Positions 31,990-44,216 of a DNA stretch of 64,000 nucleotides are shown here, one piece after another (the first letter of the stretch is position 1; every line of letters starts with the position of its first letter). Both the position numbers and the translations under genes were made by a program. Under the pieces are notes generated by a model that saw only the letters and a list, made by a program, of their open reading frames with translations, was not told the DNA's origin and searched no databases. The stretch covers positions 9,416,196 to 9,480,195 of the forward strand of contig JAKSZT010054568.1 in assembly GCA_026826555.1 (NCBI GenBank). The letters run 5' to 3'. This DNA comes from Tolypeutes matacus (Eukaryota > Chordata > Mammalia > Cingulata > Chlamyphoridae).

Positions 31990-33540
31990 TTCTCTCCCTT
32001 TGGCATGGAAATATATTATTTATATATATATTATTTCTTATTTAATTATATTCTAGAACTTATAGGAAATAAAGGGTAGCATTACATGCTAATAGGTTTT
32101 GCCTTTACCCATGCACTTGCCTTGATTGGAAATCTCCACCTCATGTTGCTAAAATCTCCTGTCCTTGCCTTTCAGCCTGAAGATCTTGGTGAGAGAGTCT
32201 CAGTTATTTTTATCCATGAATGTCTTACATTCACCTTCATTTTTCAAAATGTTAATTTGCTTTCTCCCTCATTTTTGAAAGATAGTTTTACGAAATAAAC
32301 AATTTGGGGATGGCAGTTTGACTTTCAGTACCTTAAATATATCATACCACTGCCTTCTCTTCTCCACGCTTTCTGACGAGAAACTGGCACTTGGTCTTAA
32401 GAGGATCCCTTGTATGTATTTTCTCTTTCTCTTTGGCATTTCGATTATTATATGTCTTAGAGTTTGTTGTACTTCTTGGACATGTATATTTATGTCTTTT
32501 GTAAGATTTAGGAAAATTTTGGTCACTATTCTTCACATATTCTTTCTAGCCCTTTCTCCTTCGCCTCTCCTTCTGGGACCCCCATAATGCATAGGTTGAT
32601 ATACTTCATGTGGCCCCACAGATTCCCGAGGGTCTGCTCACTTTTTTAATTCTTTTCTCTATCTGCGCTCTGGCTGTGTGATTTTGATTACCTTTTCTTC
32701 TAGTTTGCTGATTCTTTTGTCTACTTATTCAAATCTACTGTTGAATGACTCTACTGTATTTTTAATGTCCATTATTGTGTTTTCCGCTCATAAGTTCTGT
32801 TATGTGACTTTTTAAACTTTAAATTCTTTTAATGAACACATTGTCTTCCATTGCTGTAAAGATTTATGCCCATCAATTTTCTATCTAAATTTAGTTTAAT
32901 TCTATCCATATTTTACTTTAGCTCCTTGAATTGATTTAGGAGATTTGACTGAATGGCTTTGATTAGTTGCTTCAATGTCTGTGTTCCCTCTGAAGTTTAA
33001 CTTGTGCCCTGGAATTAGCCATCTCTTCCTGCTTCTTTGTAAGGCTGTGACCCTTTGTTGATGTCTAGGCATTTGATCATTTTGATGTAATAACTCTGGA
33101 AGTCAGTCTCTCCCTCTTGGCTTGGGTTTTATTAAAGATTATACCTGTGTGAAGGCTCCTCTTCAATGCCTGGTCCTTTTATACCAAACCTTTAGAGTAG
33201 CCCGTGTTCAATAGCTGACGTTTTCTCAGGTCTCTCTGCACCTGCCTCTTGCCCTGGGCAAGCACAGTAACTTTTAAGATTACTTTAGTGTGCAACCCTC
33301 CAGGAGGGGATTAGCTTTCCTCTGTTCTTCCTCCAGGAGTCCTGGGCAGTTCTCTTTGCTTTTATACAAATTTTCCTCCCCAGTTGCTATGGTTTGTGAA
33401 CTCCTCTCCTATGCCTTGTGCCACCTTTTCAGTCCAGGCTTCGGGTCCAAGTCCATCCTGCCTTAAAGTAGTTCAGTTTCCTCTTTTTGTGTGGCTTTTC
33501 TGACTCTAGTAACTTTCTTATTAGGGGATTCAGCTCCAAA
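31990..33540 (-). mobile_element. L1 LINE 5' region and ORF1 fragment (antisense)
   Basis: T-rich plus strand, so the L1 sense is minus. Matching ORF1-region blocks are 'tttctgacgagaaactggca' (32366), 'gaggatcccttgtatgtatt', 'cttcttggacatgtatattt' and 'ccttctgggacccccataat'. The 5' region continues beyond 33000. The same blocks recur in the same orientation at 34920-35840. ORF1 frames are destroyed. Confidence 0.75.
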
Positions 33541-33619
33541 AAGCTAGATGAGGTCAATGTTAAAAACATCCAATTTTTTGTTAGGCACACCAGCCATTAG
33601 GGACCAGGCTGGTAGTGTG

Positions 33620-33790
33620 ACCAGCTTGCCAATAGTTCTGTTGCATATTACTTTAGTTTCTAAGGGGCTACTTTGTATGTGCATGCATATATTCCAATTT
33701 TTCTTATATCTCAATAATGTCCTTTTGAGCCTCTTCTCCATTCTTATAGCCCGTCCAGTGACATGTATTGCATTTAATTGTCATTATCTC
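33620..33790 (-). mobile_element. L1 LINE 3' UTR internal fragment (antisense)
   Basis: The minus strand reads 'ctaaagagataatgacaatt', 'aaatgcaatacatgtcactg' and 'aaaggacattattgagat', a typical L1M 3' UTR order. It lies between two other L1 pieces and is probably a separate old insertion remnant. Confidence 0.55.
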
Positions 33791-33794
33791 TTTA

Positions 33795-36560
33795 GTTTCT
33801 TTCTTTTTTAATTGTGGAAATATATATACAACATAAATCTTCCCATCCAACTCCTTCCAAGCTTGCCATTCAGTGGGAATAATCACATTCACAAAGTTGC
33901 AGTGCCCTTACCACCATCCATTATTACAGCTTTCCCTTCATTCCATACGGAAACCCTATACTCATTTTGAATTAACTTCGCATTGCCACCCTCCCACTTC
34001 TGGTTCCCTAACCGGTATTCTAATTTCTGTCTCCATGAGTTTGCATATTCTCTGGTATTTTCTTTGTGGCTCTCATGGGGCTTAAATTTAACATCCTAAA
34101 TGTATAATAATCTCATTGCTTTGATACCAACTTAACAACTTCAATAACATACTTAAACTATGCTCTTATACCCCTACATCTCCCCCCAACTTTATGTACT
34201 TCTTGTCACAAATTACATATTTATATATTATGAAGCCAAAACCATTGATTTATCATTACTTTTTATTTGTTTGCCTTTCAGACCCTGTAGGAAGTAAACA
34301 GTGGAGTTAAAAATAAAAATTACAATAGTATTGATACTTGTATTTACCAATTCATTATCTTTGACGGAGAACTCTATTTCTTCCTGTGGCTTCAGTCAAT
34401 TGTCTAGTGTTCTTTCTTTTCAACCTGTAGAACTCCCTTTAGCAGTTTTTGTAGGGCCAGTGTTTTAGTTTCTTAGCCTCCTCCAGCAAATACCATGAAA
34501 TGGTTTGGCTTAAACAATGGGAATTTATTCATTTATCATAAGAGTAGGAAAATGTCCAACTCAAGGCATCATCAAGGCAATGCCTTTCTTCCTAAAGTCC
34601 ACCTGGGCTCCTCTGCCACATGACAAGGCACATGGTGGCATCTTCTGGTCTCTCCCTTCTCTTCAAAGTTTCATTGATCCCAGCTTCTTGTTTCTGTGGC
34701 TTTCTCTCTTCCTGTCTGAATTTCATTATTTTATACAGAAGTCCAGTAACAGGATGAAGACCCATTGTAATTGAAGTGTGACACACCTTAACTGAAGCAA
34801 TCTCATCAACAGGTCCTACTCACAATGAGTTCACACCCATGAGATGGATGAGGTTTAAGAACACGTTTTTCCAGAGCACAAATGGCTTCAAGCCACCATA
34901 TTCAGCACAGTGATGATGAAGGCCCTCAGCTTTTGTTTATCTAGGAACGAATTCATTCCTCACTTATTTTGAAAGTTTTGTTGAATACAGAATTCTTGGT
35001 TGGCAATATTTTTGCTTTCAGCACTTTAAATATGTCTTCCCACTGCATCCTTGTCTCCATGGCTTCCAACGAGAAATTGGCATTTAATCTTATTGAGGAT
35101 CCCTTGTTTGCGACACACTGCTTCTCTCTCGCGGTTTTCAGAATTTTCTCTTAATCTTTGGCATTTGACAGTTGAAATGTAACATGGCATGGTGTGGGTC
35201 TATTTGTGTTTATCTTTTTTGGAATTTGTTTAACATCTTGGATGTGTATATTCATGTCTTTTGCTAAATGTGGGATTTTTCAGCAATTTTTTCTTTGAAT
35301 ATCCTCTCTGCACCTTTCCCTCTTTGCTCACTTTCTGGGACTCTCACAATCTATTCACTGGAATGTTTGATGGTATTCTACAGTTTCCTCAGGCTCTGTT
35401 CACTTTTCTTCATTCTTTCTTCCTTCTGTTCCTCAGACTAGATGGTTTCAATTATCTTATCTTCAAGTTCACTGAGTCTTTTTCCTACCGGCTCCAATTT
35501 GCTGTTGAACTCCACTAGGGAATTTTTTTAATTTGGTACTGTGCCTTTAGAAATGTTTGACTCCTTTTCATAATTTTCATCTCTCTACTGGGGTTCTCTT
35601 TGTGTTCATCTGGCATTTTCTTGGTTACGTTTAGTTCTTTGTCCATGTCTTCCTTTAGCACTTTGAGCATATTTAGGACCTTTTTAAAAAAGTCTATGCC
35701 TGATGTATCCCAGGTCCAGTCCTCCTCAATGATGGTGTCTAATGTTTTAATATTCTCCTTTGCCTGAGCCACTACTTCCTGTTTCTTTGTATATTTTGTA
35801 ATCTTTTATTGAAACCTGGACATTTTAATATTTTAATGGAATTTAGACTCTGAGCTCTGAGACTCTGAGCTATTTCTTAAGCTTGTATCCAGCTAGTGTT
35901 AAACTGAGCTTTCCTTGAATTCCAGGAGCAAATAAACAAATGAACAAACAAACAAAAAAGATGAAGGAAAAAAAAAGAAAACACCTTTCCCAGTGTTTGC
36001 ATATTAACTTTCATGAGGACTCTCCGTCAGGGCTTATTCACACAATGAATTTGCAAAATAGCTCCAGGCCAAAGCATAGGGCCCTCCTTGATCCTTTCTG
36101 TGCATGCTTCTTGTCTTGGGTATGTACATGTGGCCGTAGGAATATTCCCATTTACATGGATATGATTGTCCCTTCTTCCCTAGGAAACAATTTCCACAGT
36201 ACTCTGTAGGAGAGCTTGGTGAACCACCTCCTACACACAGGGCAAGTTCTGGGATGATGAGTCCCTCAGGCCATCACTGAACAGAGTGGGTCAGACATAC
36301 ATGCTCCCAGTATGTGCTCCCTTTGGAACGAGAACCAAGGATCGGCACTGGAAGCATGTCTGGCTCAACACTGAGCCAGAGTGGGTAAGGGGCCACTTGA
36401 CTCAGCACTCACCCTATTACTGCAATTATTTAAATGTTTTCTAGAACTTTTAGAAAGATGTTTCTCCCAGTTCTTGCTTGTTGTTCAAATCCCATGGGGA
36501 GGGGGGGGAGTTCCGAATGGTAGGTACATGCTACTCTTCTGCCATTTTTTTGGTGTTTTT
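33795..36560 (-). mobile_element. HAL1-like element: L1 ORF1 region joined to a 3' UTR, no ORF2
   Basis: On the minus strand it runs from a 5' region (about 36560) through the ORF1 region (35840-34920: 'gcccaggcaaaggagaatat', 'ttctgaggaacagaaggaag', 'ctccatggcttccaacgag' as read on plus) into 34460-34030, and then directly into an L1 3' UTR (34030-33795, 'ggagacagaaattagaatac' and an A-tail seen as a T run near 33806). The 3-kb ORF2 is absent. ORF1 without ORF2 is the defining layout of HAL1 'half-L1' elements. It is interrupted by the LTR at 34461-34907. An ORF2 deletion in a normal L1 is the alternative. Confidence 0.6.
34461..34907 (-). mobile_element. Solo LTR, same family as 24549-24994
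   Basis: Homologous along its length to 24549-24994 and in the same antisense orientation. The plus strand starts 'tgttttagtttcttagcctc', and 'taccatgaaatggtttggct', 'caaggcatcatcaaggcaat' and 'cacatgacaaggcacatgg' follow. The minus-strand polyadenylation signal AATAAA is intact (plus TTTATT at 34524-34529). The right boundary is uncertain: a clean 5-bp duplication was not established, though 'cagtg' occurs at both edges. Confidence 0.7.
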
Positions 36561-36954
36561 AAAAATTATTATTTAATTTAGAGTTTATGGAATCTTTCTC
36601 CAGTCTCAATCATCCTCCACCATTCTAAGCAAATTGTGGAAGCACACAGAAGTCACTGGTTCAAAGCAATTCTGAAATACAGCCAAGTTCTTATTGAAGG
36701 ATCCTTGAGTAGAACTCAGTTCTCCTGACTGGGAAAATTCTCCATGGCTTTTGGCTCCACCCTCTGAACTCATATACTGGGAACATGTATCCTTTCCCAT
36801 GAAAGGTATTCTTTATTGCAATTGAGTAGTTTTCTCAGCCTGCTTCCGGCCTTTAGAAGTTCTGATGTCCCAAGACCTCTTTACATTTTGTGCTGTCTCC
36901 TTTTCTACCTGAGTTTGGCAGTTTTTCTTCCAATGTAATTCAATTAAAAACTTT
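36561..36954. other. Unrecognised sequence
   Basis: No assigned repeat. Probably old repeat or unique DNA between L1 and LTR fragments. Confidence 0.35.
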
Positions 36955-37240
36955 GCAGGTCTCCCAGGCATCAGTTTCTTGCCACATGGACCTCTCCATA
37001 GAGGTCCTCCTTGAGGTCCTTAGAAGGCAGCTAGCTTCTCCTAGAGCCAGGGATCCAAAAGGACAGGGTGGAAGCCACAATGTCTTTTACGACCAAGTCT
37101 CAAAAGTCACACACTATTGCTTCCACCGTGATCTATACATTACACAGGGCTGCCCCATCCAGCGTTGGAGGGGACTACACAAGGTAGGACTAGCAGAAGG
37201 TGGGCATGATGGGGACCGTCTTCGAGGCTCGGTCCTGTGG
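36955..37240 (-). mobile_element. MaLR LTR fragment (MLT1-like, antisense)
   Basis: 'ctcccaggcatcagtttctt', 'gccacatggacctctccata', 'gtcttttacgaccaagtctc' and 'gttggaggggactacacaag' are the reversed order of an MLT1-type ERVL-MaLR LTR. The 180-codon frame at 36890-37432 runs through it and is rejected as a gene. Confidence 0.65.
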
Positions 37241-38449
37241 GGCAAGGGGATAACATTCGATATCTTACCCGTGTCACTACTGAATGCCTCAAATATTCCA
37301 AGATCATTTCAATATAATGTTAATATAGCTTTTGCAGTAAAATTATTTAATTATTTAATTAAAAATAATGCATTTTCTCACTCTTTAAGAGTTTACATTA
37401 CCAGTAACCTTATAATTCAAAAAAGTCTTTAGTCGACCATGGGTCCTGATTTTCATTTTAGAAGAAAAGTTCCCCAGAACATATATGTGTTCTTTCCAAC
37501 AGCAAATCACCCAGCCCAGCTTAGCCACGGAGGTCATTACAGGAGGTCCAGGTTGGTTCTGGCATATCTGAGACCCTCCCCAGGCAGGGCTACCACTCAC
37601 TTCCGTAGCGCATGCACTGCCCGTCTCTCGCAGGCCCCGTGCACACTAGAGTTATGTGACTATCACCCCGTAGGGTTTATGCACATTGCATCTCGTAAAG
37701 TTAAGCGGAGCACAATCTGCACAACCATACGCAGAGGCCCTGACCCAAACAAGACCTTTTCTTGCTTACAACAAAGTCAGCCAGGTTCAAGGGCTTGGCT
37801 CTTTCCTTCAGAAGACAAACCTTGTGTCTCCATCCATCGATGAGGCCAGAGGGTGGCTCTCCCACCCACTGAGCTGCAGCTAGTGCCAGAGGCCTCTGTC
37901 CTCAGCCACAGTTAGAGCCAGTTTTCCAGAGCGTTGGTCAGTCCTGTACTTGCCAATCAAGCAGCTGAGGACTTTCCAGGTGGGGCTGGGCACGAGAAGT
38001 AGCAGCTAAGTGGACCCCCTTTCATGCTCTTAGCTTTATCCTCCTCCAGCACCGTTTCTTTCTCATTGTCTAGAGGTCTACTCGCTCCTTTTTCACTCAG
38101 CCTTTGGAGAAAGAGATAGAGGCGCTCACAAAGCCTGAGGGCTGAGTCACTGACAAAGGGAAAAGGCAGGGAGGGGACACGGGGGACCTAAAGAAAAATA
38201 GCCAAACAGAGGCAGCTGGGGTGTGTCGACATTCGTGATGTTGACAGCAAGATGCACCTAAAGCCCATCCCTCCTCCCTCCACCCAGCGTGGCCTCCACT
38301 GCAAATTTCTTTGCTGGACCTGCAGAATATGTGAATCCCTACCTGAATCTCAGGACTGCCAGGTGCCGTCTCCATTTCCCATCTGACCCACAGTGAGGTG
38401 GTGGCATAGGCTTGTGGTTTGAGGAAGTCTCCCTGGTCTGCATCTTTTC
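37241..38449. other. Unique sequence, nothing recognised
   Basis: Mixed composition. The 134-codon frame at 37439-37843 has no family match. No repeat was named. Confidence 0.4.
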
Positions 38450-38815
38450 TGTTTGTTTGTTTAAAAAAATGTGTTGAAGTATATCATTCATACATGAACA
38501 TACATCAACAATAAGTGTGTAGTAAAAGTTGTGAACTTACAAAGCAAACACGGGTAACATCGTATGGAGCTCCCATACATCACTCTACCACCAGTTATTG
38601 TGACACATTTGTAGCAGATTATGAAAGAGCATCGTCAAAGTATTACTAACTATATTTTGTATCTTAGGTTTGCTGTATTTATCCCCCAACCTACTGTATT
38701 ATTATTATTATTTTTTGTCATTCATAAAGTGTATAATCAATGGCATTTGGTATAATCACAGAGTTATGTATTCATCATTTCTATCAATATGAGAGAATTT
38801 TCATTACTCCAAAAA
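38450..38815 (-). mobile_element. L1-related fragment (antisense)
   Basis: 'gttgaagtatatcattcata', 'cccatacatcactctaccac' and 'ttattgtgacacatttgtag' resemble reversed L1 3' UTR text common in xenarthran DNA. The right part has an ATT run at 38697-38711. Moderate to weak support. Confidence 0.45.
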
Positions 38816-38858
38816 AGGAAGGGAAAGGTAAGGGAAGGGAAGGAAAAAGAACAAAAAA
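38816..38858. repeat. GGAA/AAGG purine tract
   Basis: Repeated AAGGGA/GGAAGG units on the plus strand with A-rich edges. A simple-sequence tract that can also act as tandem ETS-type GGAA sites. Confidence 0.7.
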
Positions 38859-39164
38859 CAAACCACTATTATACCTGGTCCCTTTCTTGATTGCTTGGTC
38901 AGGGAGAGGCCAGGGGGCCAGCCCAGGTCCCTTTCTCCCTTGGCTTGGAAGGACCTACTTCCTATCACCTGTCCTTGCACCTTTACAATAAAGGTTCACC
39001 TGAGCAGGCCCTCCCCACTTGGAGGCCAAAAGCAGAAGTCTCTATGCTTCTCAATCAGAAAACCTCTTCTTCCAGTTTAGGTAAAATGGGAGATCTGTCT
39101 GGATTCAAGCCAAAGCGTTCCTGGCTTCCCTTTTCCCTTTTCTTAGCCAGAGGTGTTTGGGTGG
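38859..39164. other. Unique sequence
   Basis: Nothing recognised. Confidence 0.4.
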
Positions 39165-39370
39165 CTGGGTAGCACGCTCCTTTGCCTCAGACAGTCCTAC
39201 TTTAGATCTTCTCCATGACTATCTAGGCTTCTTTGACTGATATGCTTACTTAACTCTTTGAGCCTCGGTTTCTAAAAATGGACAAACACTGTGTTTCTGA
39301 TAGAGTTTGGTGGGGAGTAAATGAGAGGACAAGTCTAAGCCTCCAGGACATCTCTGGTGCCTGGCTGTAT
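39165..39370 (+). mobile_element. MIR SINE
   Basis: 'tgcttacttaactctttgag', 'cctcggtttctaaaaatgga', 'ggggagtaaatgagagga' and 'tctctggtgcctggct' form a sense MIR. Confidence 0.7.
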
Positions 39371-40304
39371 TCACTCCGAATCCCACCGTGCTGCACGAGG
39401 CTGCCCCTGCAAAGGCGGCTGACGTGCCCCTTCCTAAGCTGCGACCCTGAGGCTGGTAGGGGCATGGGGCAGGGCCCGGCAGAAAGAATAAGTCAAAACG
39501 GCAAAACAGCTTTAACTCCACATTTCCAGTGAGTTTTCTGGGGAACACGGCCAGGCTTGGGGGCAGCTGGGAAGCGTGTGCGAAGGGCTTCCAGAGGGTC
39601 ACCGCAAGGCTGGCTTCTCAGGCTCTCACGCCCAGCCGTGCCCTGATAGCCCTGATGCTTTATCAGTGTGCGCTCAGCTTTTCCTCTGGTTAAACTCCCC
39701 CTTACCACACATTGTCCTCAGAGGGAAGTGCTATGCAGTGGGAAACCACTTCTTTAGCAGAATCGATTGTGGCCAATTTATTCCCAGACCCGAAGCAAAG
39801 CCGAAGTGTCCTTGTGAGGCGAGAAATGGTTCTCAGGAATCGTGAATCAGGTTTTCAGCATGTCAGAGGCAGCTTGCCGAGGGAAGATGCCCGCTCCCTT
39901 CAGAACCGAATGCAGCGGCTCGGGGCCCCTCCTGAGGCCACAGGGGGCTCGTCATCCCTGTGGGCCGTTCAGAAGCAGGAGGAGCAGCGGGCCCCCACCT
40001 GCTGGTCTTCCCTGGTGGGAACGCCTGCAGTTTGGATGGTCTCAAAGACGGGACTGTAAACCTCAGGGGCTGCTGGCTTCTGACTCAGCAATTTCATTAA
40101 CTAAGTGGGGGCACTGGGCAGTGGGGAGAAAGTCTCCGCTTCCCTAACGCCTTTCATGCTCTGTGCACTAGGAAAGGGCTTGGCATGATGTCCTTGTCCG
40201 TTTCGGTGACATCCGCCTGACACCTGGGGAAAGAGATTGCCTTGTGGGGACCACACACCTCCTAGTGGGAGGGCTACCCAGGCTGGAGACTGAGCAGGTT
40301 TATT
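39371..40304. other. Unique GC-rich sequence
   Basis: No repeat or exon recognised. Overlapping frames (60-118 codons) on both strands lack family signatures. Confidence 0.4.
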
Positions 40305-40530
40305 ATTATTATTTTTATTAATAGATTTTAAAATTCTTTTTTAATTTTATCGTGGTAAAATATATATGACACAAAAATTTGCCATTTTGACTATTTTAAA
40401 GCATACATTTCAGTGGCATTAATTACAGCCTCAGTCTTGGACAACCATTATCACTATCTGTTTCCAAAAATTTGTCACCACACCCAGCAGAACTCAGCTG
40501 GTTTTAAGCTCTGAGTCCGCCCGTGTGCTC
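40305..40530 (-). mobile_element. L1/HAL1 3' UTR tail (antisense)
   Basis: 'ttttatcgtggtaaaatata', 'aaaatttgccattttgacta' and 'catttcagtggcattaatta' are the reverse of the L1/HAL1 terminal sequence ending in ACCACAATAAAA. The same terminal sequence is present in the HAL1-like element near 33800-33900. Confidence 0.65.
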
Positions 40531-40614
40531 ACACCATCTAGCACGCCTACTTTTAGTATGCAGCGCGCTAGACTTCATTCACAGCACAGAAAGCAGCCCC
40601 CCAAACGGGACACA

Positions 40615-40870
40615 ATGTATCTGGGTGGTGGAGAGTATCATCTTATGATCCAAACAGAACAGGGTTCAAATTCTGGTGCCACCGCTTCCGGCAGACGCTT
40701 TGGCTAGTTACCTCTCTTCTCTAACCCCAGCTGTCAACATTTATAAGGTGGGAATAATATTAAGATCTAGTTAGCTCATATGACTACAGTGAGCATCTTA
40801 TGAGATAAACGCATGAAAACGATTAGCACTGGCCCTGGCCTAGACTAGGATTCCGTAAGCACTGGTTTGG
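40615..40870 (+). mobile_element. MIR SINE
   Basis: 'aacagggttcaaattctggt', 'tggctagttacctctcttct', 'ataaggtgggaataatatta' and 'ccgtaagcactggttt' give an almost full-length, diverged sense MIR. Confidence 0.7.
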
Positions 40871-41129
40871 ATGCCAACTTTGGCCCCCTCATGGGGGAAT
40901 AGAGCTCAGTCACACATGGGCCGATAGACTGAACCATGCCCCCAGGACAGGGTCCCAGCTTGGAAGACATCCCAAGCCAGGTCCCATGTTGAAAATGGGC
41001 CTGTCCAGCCTATAGGAGTTAAGACTCCAGGAAACCCACGAACAGCCATTTTACTCAATTAACTGAAGAGCTGGAGCTACTCAGGTTCCCTCACCCTTTC
41101 AACGGGAAGTGTTCTCAACCTTCCGGAGC

Positions 41130-41740
41130 CAAGGGTCTCTCGCCTGGAATCCACAGCCCTGAGCTCCTCTCCGTCAGTGCTACAGCCCTTTGTCTACTTG
41201 GCTGTCCACCAGGCTTCCACTCCCAGCCCTGAGCTACCTGTGTGCAGGGACCAAGCGTTATACATAGTCTTTCCTTAGCTCAGAGCCTGGAGCATAATGA
41301 GAACTCTGTGTTTTAACCAAAATTTCCAGATGCATCTATGACCCACTCACCACCAATGCACTCCTTAGATCAACAGATCAGTCTTCCTTGGTAAATAAGC
41401 CTCTTCTTTCCTTGCCATCTTTCATTTCTGCCTTGCCCCTTCCAGGATGAGTAACTAAGGCTCCAGGCAAACCAGACCATGTATGGTACGCTATTCCCTG
41501 AGTCCTCCATGCTTTCCCACACAATGAGACTTGGTCTTGATTTTTCTATGGCCTGAACTGCCTTCTCATACCCCATATCCACTTGTCCAATTAATACCAG
41601 TCCTTCAAAGTTGAGCTCAAGCATCCCTTTCCCCGTGAAAACTTCACCAATTGTCACCAAAGAGAAATCTTTGGCTTTCTCAGAGGATACAATCACCACC
41701 TCTCTTCTTATACTTAACATTCTCATTATATTAAAATTAT
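41130..41740 (+). mobile_element. L2 LINE fragments
   Basis: 41400-41740 shows the L2 order 'gtacgctattccctgagtcc', 'ccttcaaagttgagctcaag' and 'ccgtgaaaacttcaccaatt'. The part at 41130-41320 ('ctgtgtgcagggaccaagcg', 'cagagcctggagcataatga') resembles an L2 3' terminus. The two are likely separate fragments because their order is inverted relative to one element. Confidence 0.55.
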
Positions 41741-43614
41741 TTGGGTTTGCAGTTAAGGATGATGGATTGACCATATGTTTTAATTGACTCACCTCCAACT
41801 AAAATGGTAATTGAGGAATAAACACAGGAATACAAAGAACATGAAGCAGATATGAGAATTTTGACAAATTTTGGAAGACCAAAAGAGAAAGAAAAAAGTT
41901 TCACAGAAGAGAAAGCTATCACCTGCAGTCTTTGCAAAGCAAACTCCAGAGTCCCAAAGAACTACTGGGAAGCTCAGCCCTTGGGATTGTCAGGTATTGT
42001 AGGCAGCGGGGAGCAGGGGGACAAGAGGGAAGAGGGAGCGGAGCATGTTGCTGAAATAACTGGCTTGGCTGAAAATCAAAATGTAGAATATTTAAACTTC
42101 CATTTCTCCTCCCATATCCTAAGCAACCAAACAGAAGACCAGACGTTTTGGGAGAAACCAAAATGGCGAGCTCTAGTCTCAGAAATACCAGATACAGGAA
42201 AGGGACGGGGTCAGACTCAGTGCTGAAAATAGCATTGAGAGAAAATGGGAGTTATGACTTTAAATGAAGTAAATGCAGCCACGTGGGGAGGCAGGATAAT
42301 GGAGGCCAGGAGAGAAAAGGAAGAAGATAGAAGAAGCCAGGACTGAGTGTGAAGGTGTCCAACTCCTTGAAGGCATGAAGGGGAAGTAGAGCAGAGAGGG
42401 GCCAGCAGTGGAGTTTGTAGCTCTTGGGGACTCTTCTATCAGAGTCCCAGTGACCTGGTTTTCTACCCTCAGCCCCAGTTCCCTGATGGCACATCCTGCC
42501 GGCCTAAGCCGAGCCCTGCCAGGGATGGAGCCCACGCTGCGGCCACTCCACACGGCGGCCTTGCAGGAAACGCCCCCTCCCTTGCCTCTCTCACGATCCG
42601 CCATCGGAGTCGGACACCTGCTGCTTTGCTCACAGCCCATCCACAGAACAGGAGCCTAAGTGACCTGCTCAGCTCCCTCTGACTCCGAGGATCTGCTCCT
42701 CATACCCAGGACACGTTCTTTCCCGAATCCTGGTTCTTATAGTGATCCTGAAGTCTTTAAAAGAAGCATGAAACAGGGACACGGGCTTACTCTGCCAGGC
42801 CTGGGCATACCAGGACTTGGGCTAAGTGTCTCAGAACTCTAGAAACAAAAGTTCACCAGAGGAAATCCTGCTTGCTGACAGGAGTAATGCAGGGAAACCT
42901 CTTCCTCAAGAGGTGGCCCAGTCGGGAACTGTAAGTAATTTCAAGGGTCATAGATATATTCCTGGACAGGCTGGCTGGAGGTCAACGAGATCACATTTGA
43001 AGCACGACAAAAGTCCTAATTTTTAGGGGGCAGTCTGGTTTGCAAACTGTCCCTTATTGATCTCCCATGAAATAAGTACAGAAATTGAGAGTAGGCATTT
43101 AGGTTTTATAGAAATTGTTGTTATGACATCGACACCTGTGATCATTTTTCTATTATATTTTACAAAAGTGTCAATCACAGGTTTGTAAAAAATCTAGTCT
43201 TTCATCATCAATGATTTGAGAAGCACAGAAATAAAGGACTTGCGTGGCCCATCCCTCACAAACAACCGGCCCCGCTGTGGAAGGAACTTGGAGGTTATTT
43301 ACCTGGGGGGGGGGCGCAGTTAGGTTAGTAGAGGTTTTGCTTGTTTTACAATCCAAGCCTGAGTTTACTTGACTGGAGACCCCACTTCCATTTCATGGCA
43401 ACCTGTTCCCTCATCTCATGCCTTTTTAGCTGGGAGAAGAAAGTAAAAGCTCCCTACTGGACAGTGCTTCAGAAAGAAGGACTAATCCTTGTTACCCGAG
43501 TCTGCCTGCTGTCCACCTTCAGCTGGGTCAAGGCTGCGGGTAGGATGTTAGGGTCAAGGGTGTCAGAGAATGTAGAGCTCAGCCTCCCACTGAATGCATG
43601 AAGCCCTTGACAGC
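41741..43614. other. Unique sequence, nothing recognised
   Basis: Frames of 80-126 codons overlap on both strands at 41850-42660 without a recognised product. A G10 run lies at 43305-43314. Confidence 0.4.
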
Positions 43615-43985
43615 ATCCTTTCCTGCCTGCCTCAGGACCTTTGCACATGTTATTCCTCCCATATGGCGAGCCCTTCCTCACTGCCCCCCCCCTACACACC
43701 TTAATGCCCTTTTGTAGTTCCTCCAGATGCAGCTCAGGCATTTCTTACTGCAGCCATCCCCACCTTCCCCTCCACTTGCTCTAGCTCCTCACGGCATCTC
43801 AGGCTTCTCCTGAGTAGCAACTAAAGCAGAACTAGCTGTGCAATGAGTTGGTCAATATCTATCTTTCTACCAAACTGCGAGCTTCCTAGGGACAAGGACC
43901 TGACCGCCTTCTTCCCCCGTATAGCCTCTGCCTGACACACAGCAGGTGTTTAGCACACATTTGTGAAGCAAAGGAGTGGATGGAT
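43615..43985 (+). mobile_element. L2 LINE 3' end
   Basis: A well-preserved order: 'caggacctttgcacatgtta', 'ttcctccagatgcagctcag', 'aactgcgagcttcctaggga' and 'acacagcaggtgtttagcac', ending near the 3' terminus. Confidence 0.8.
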
Positions 43986-44216
43986 AAGCAAAAGAGGGAG
44001 TCAGTGAACGGATGGACAACGGCCTCTTGCCCGTAGCTGGAAGCTCTTCTCCCACTTTTCTTTCTCTTCTACACATCAAGCCTGGCTTTGCCATCCCAGA
44101 AAGAAGCCAATGGACAGGCAAAAGACTCCAGTCCCTGGCTGCAGGGCCTTATCCTGGCCCAGCCCCTCCCAGCCCTGCAGCAGCCACTGTCTCTGAGCTC
44201 TCCCCTCTAGAGAGGG

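Noticed and set aside
36890..37432. 180-codon frame
   Set aside because: Mostly an antisense MLT1-like LTR.
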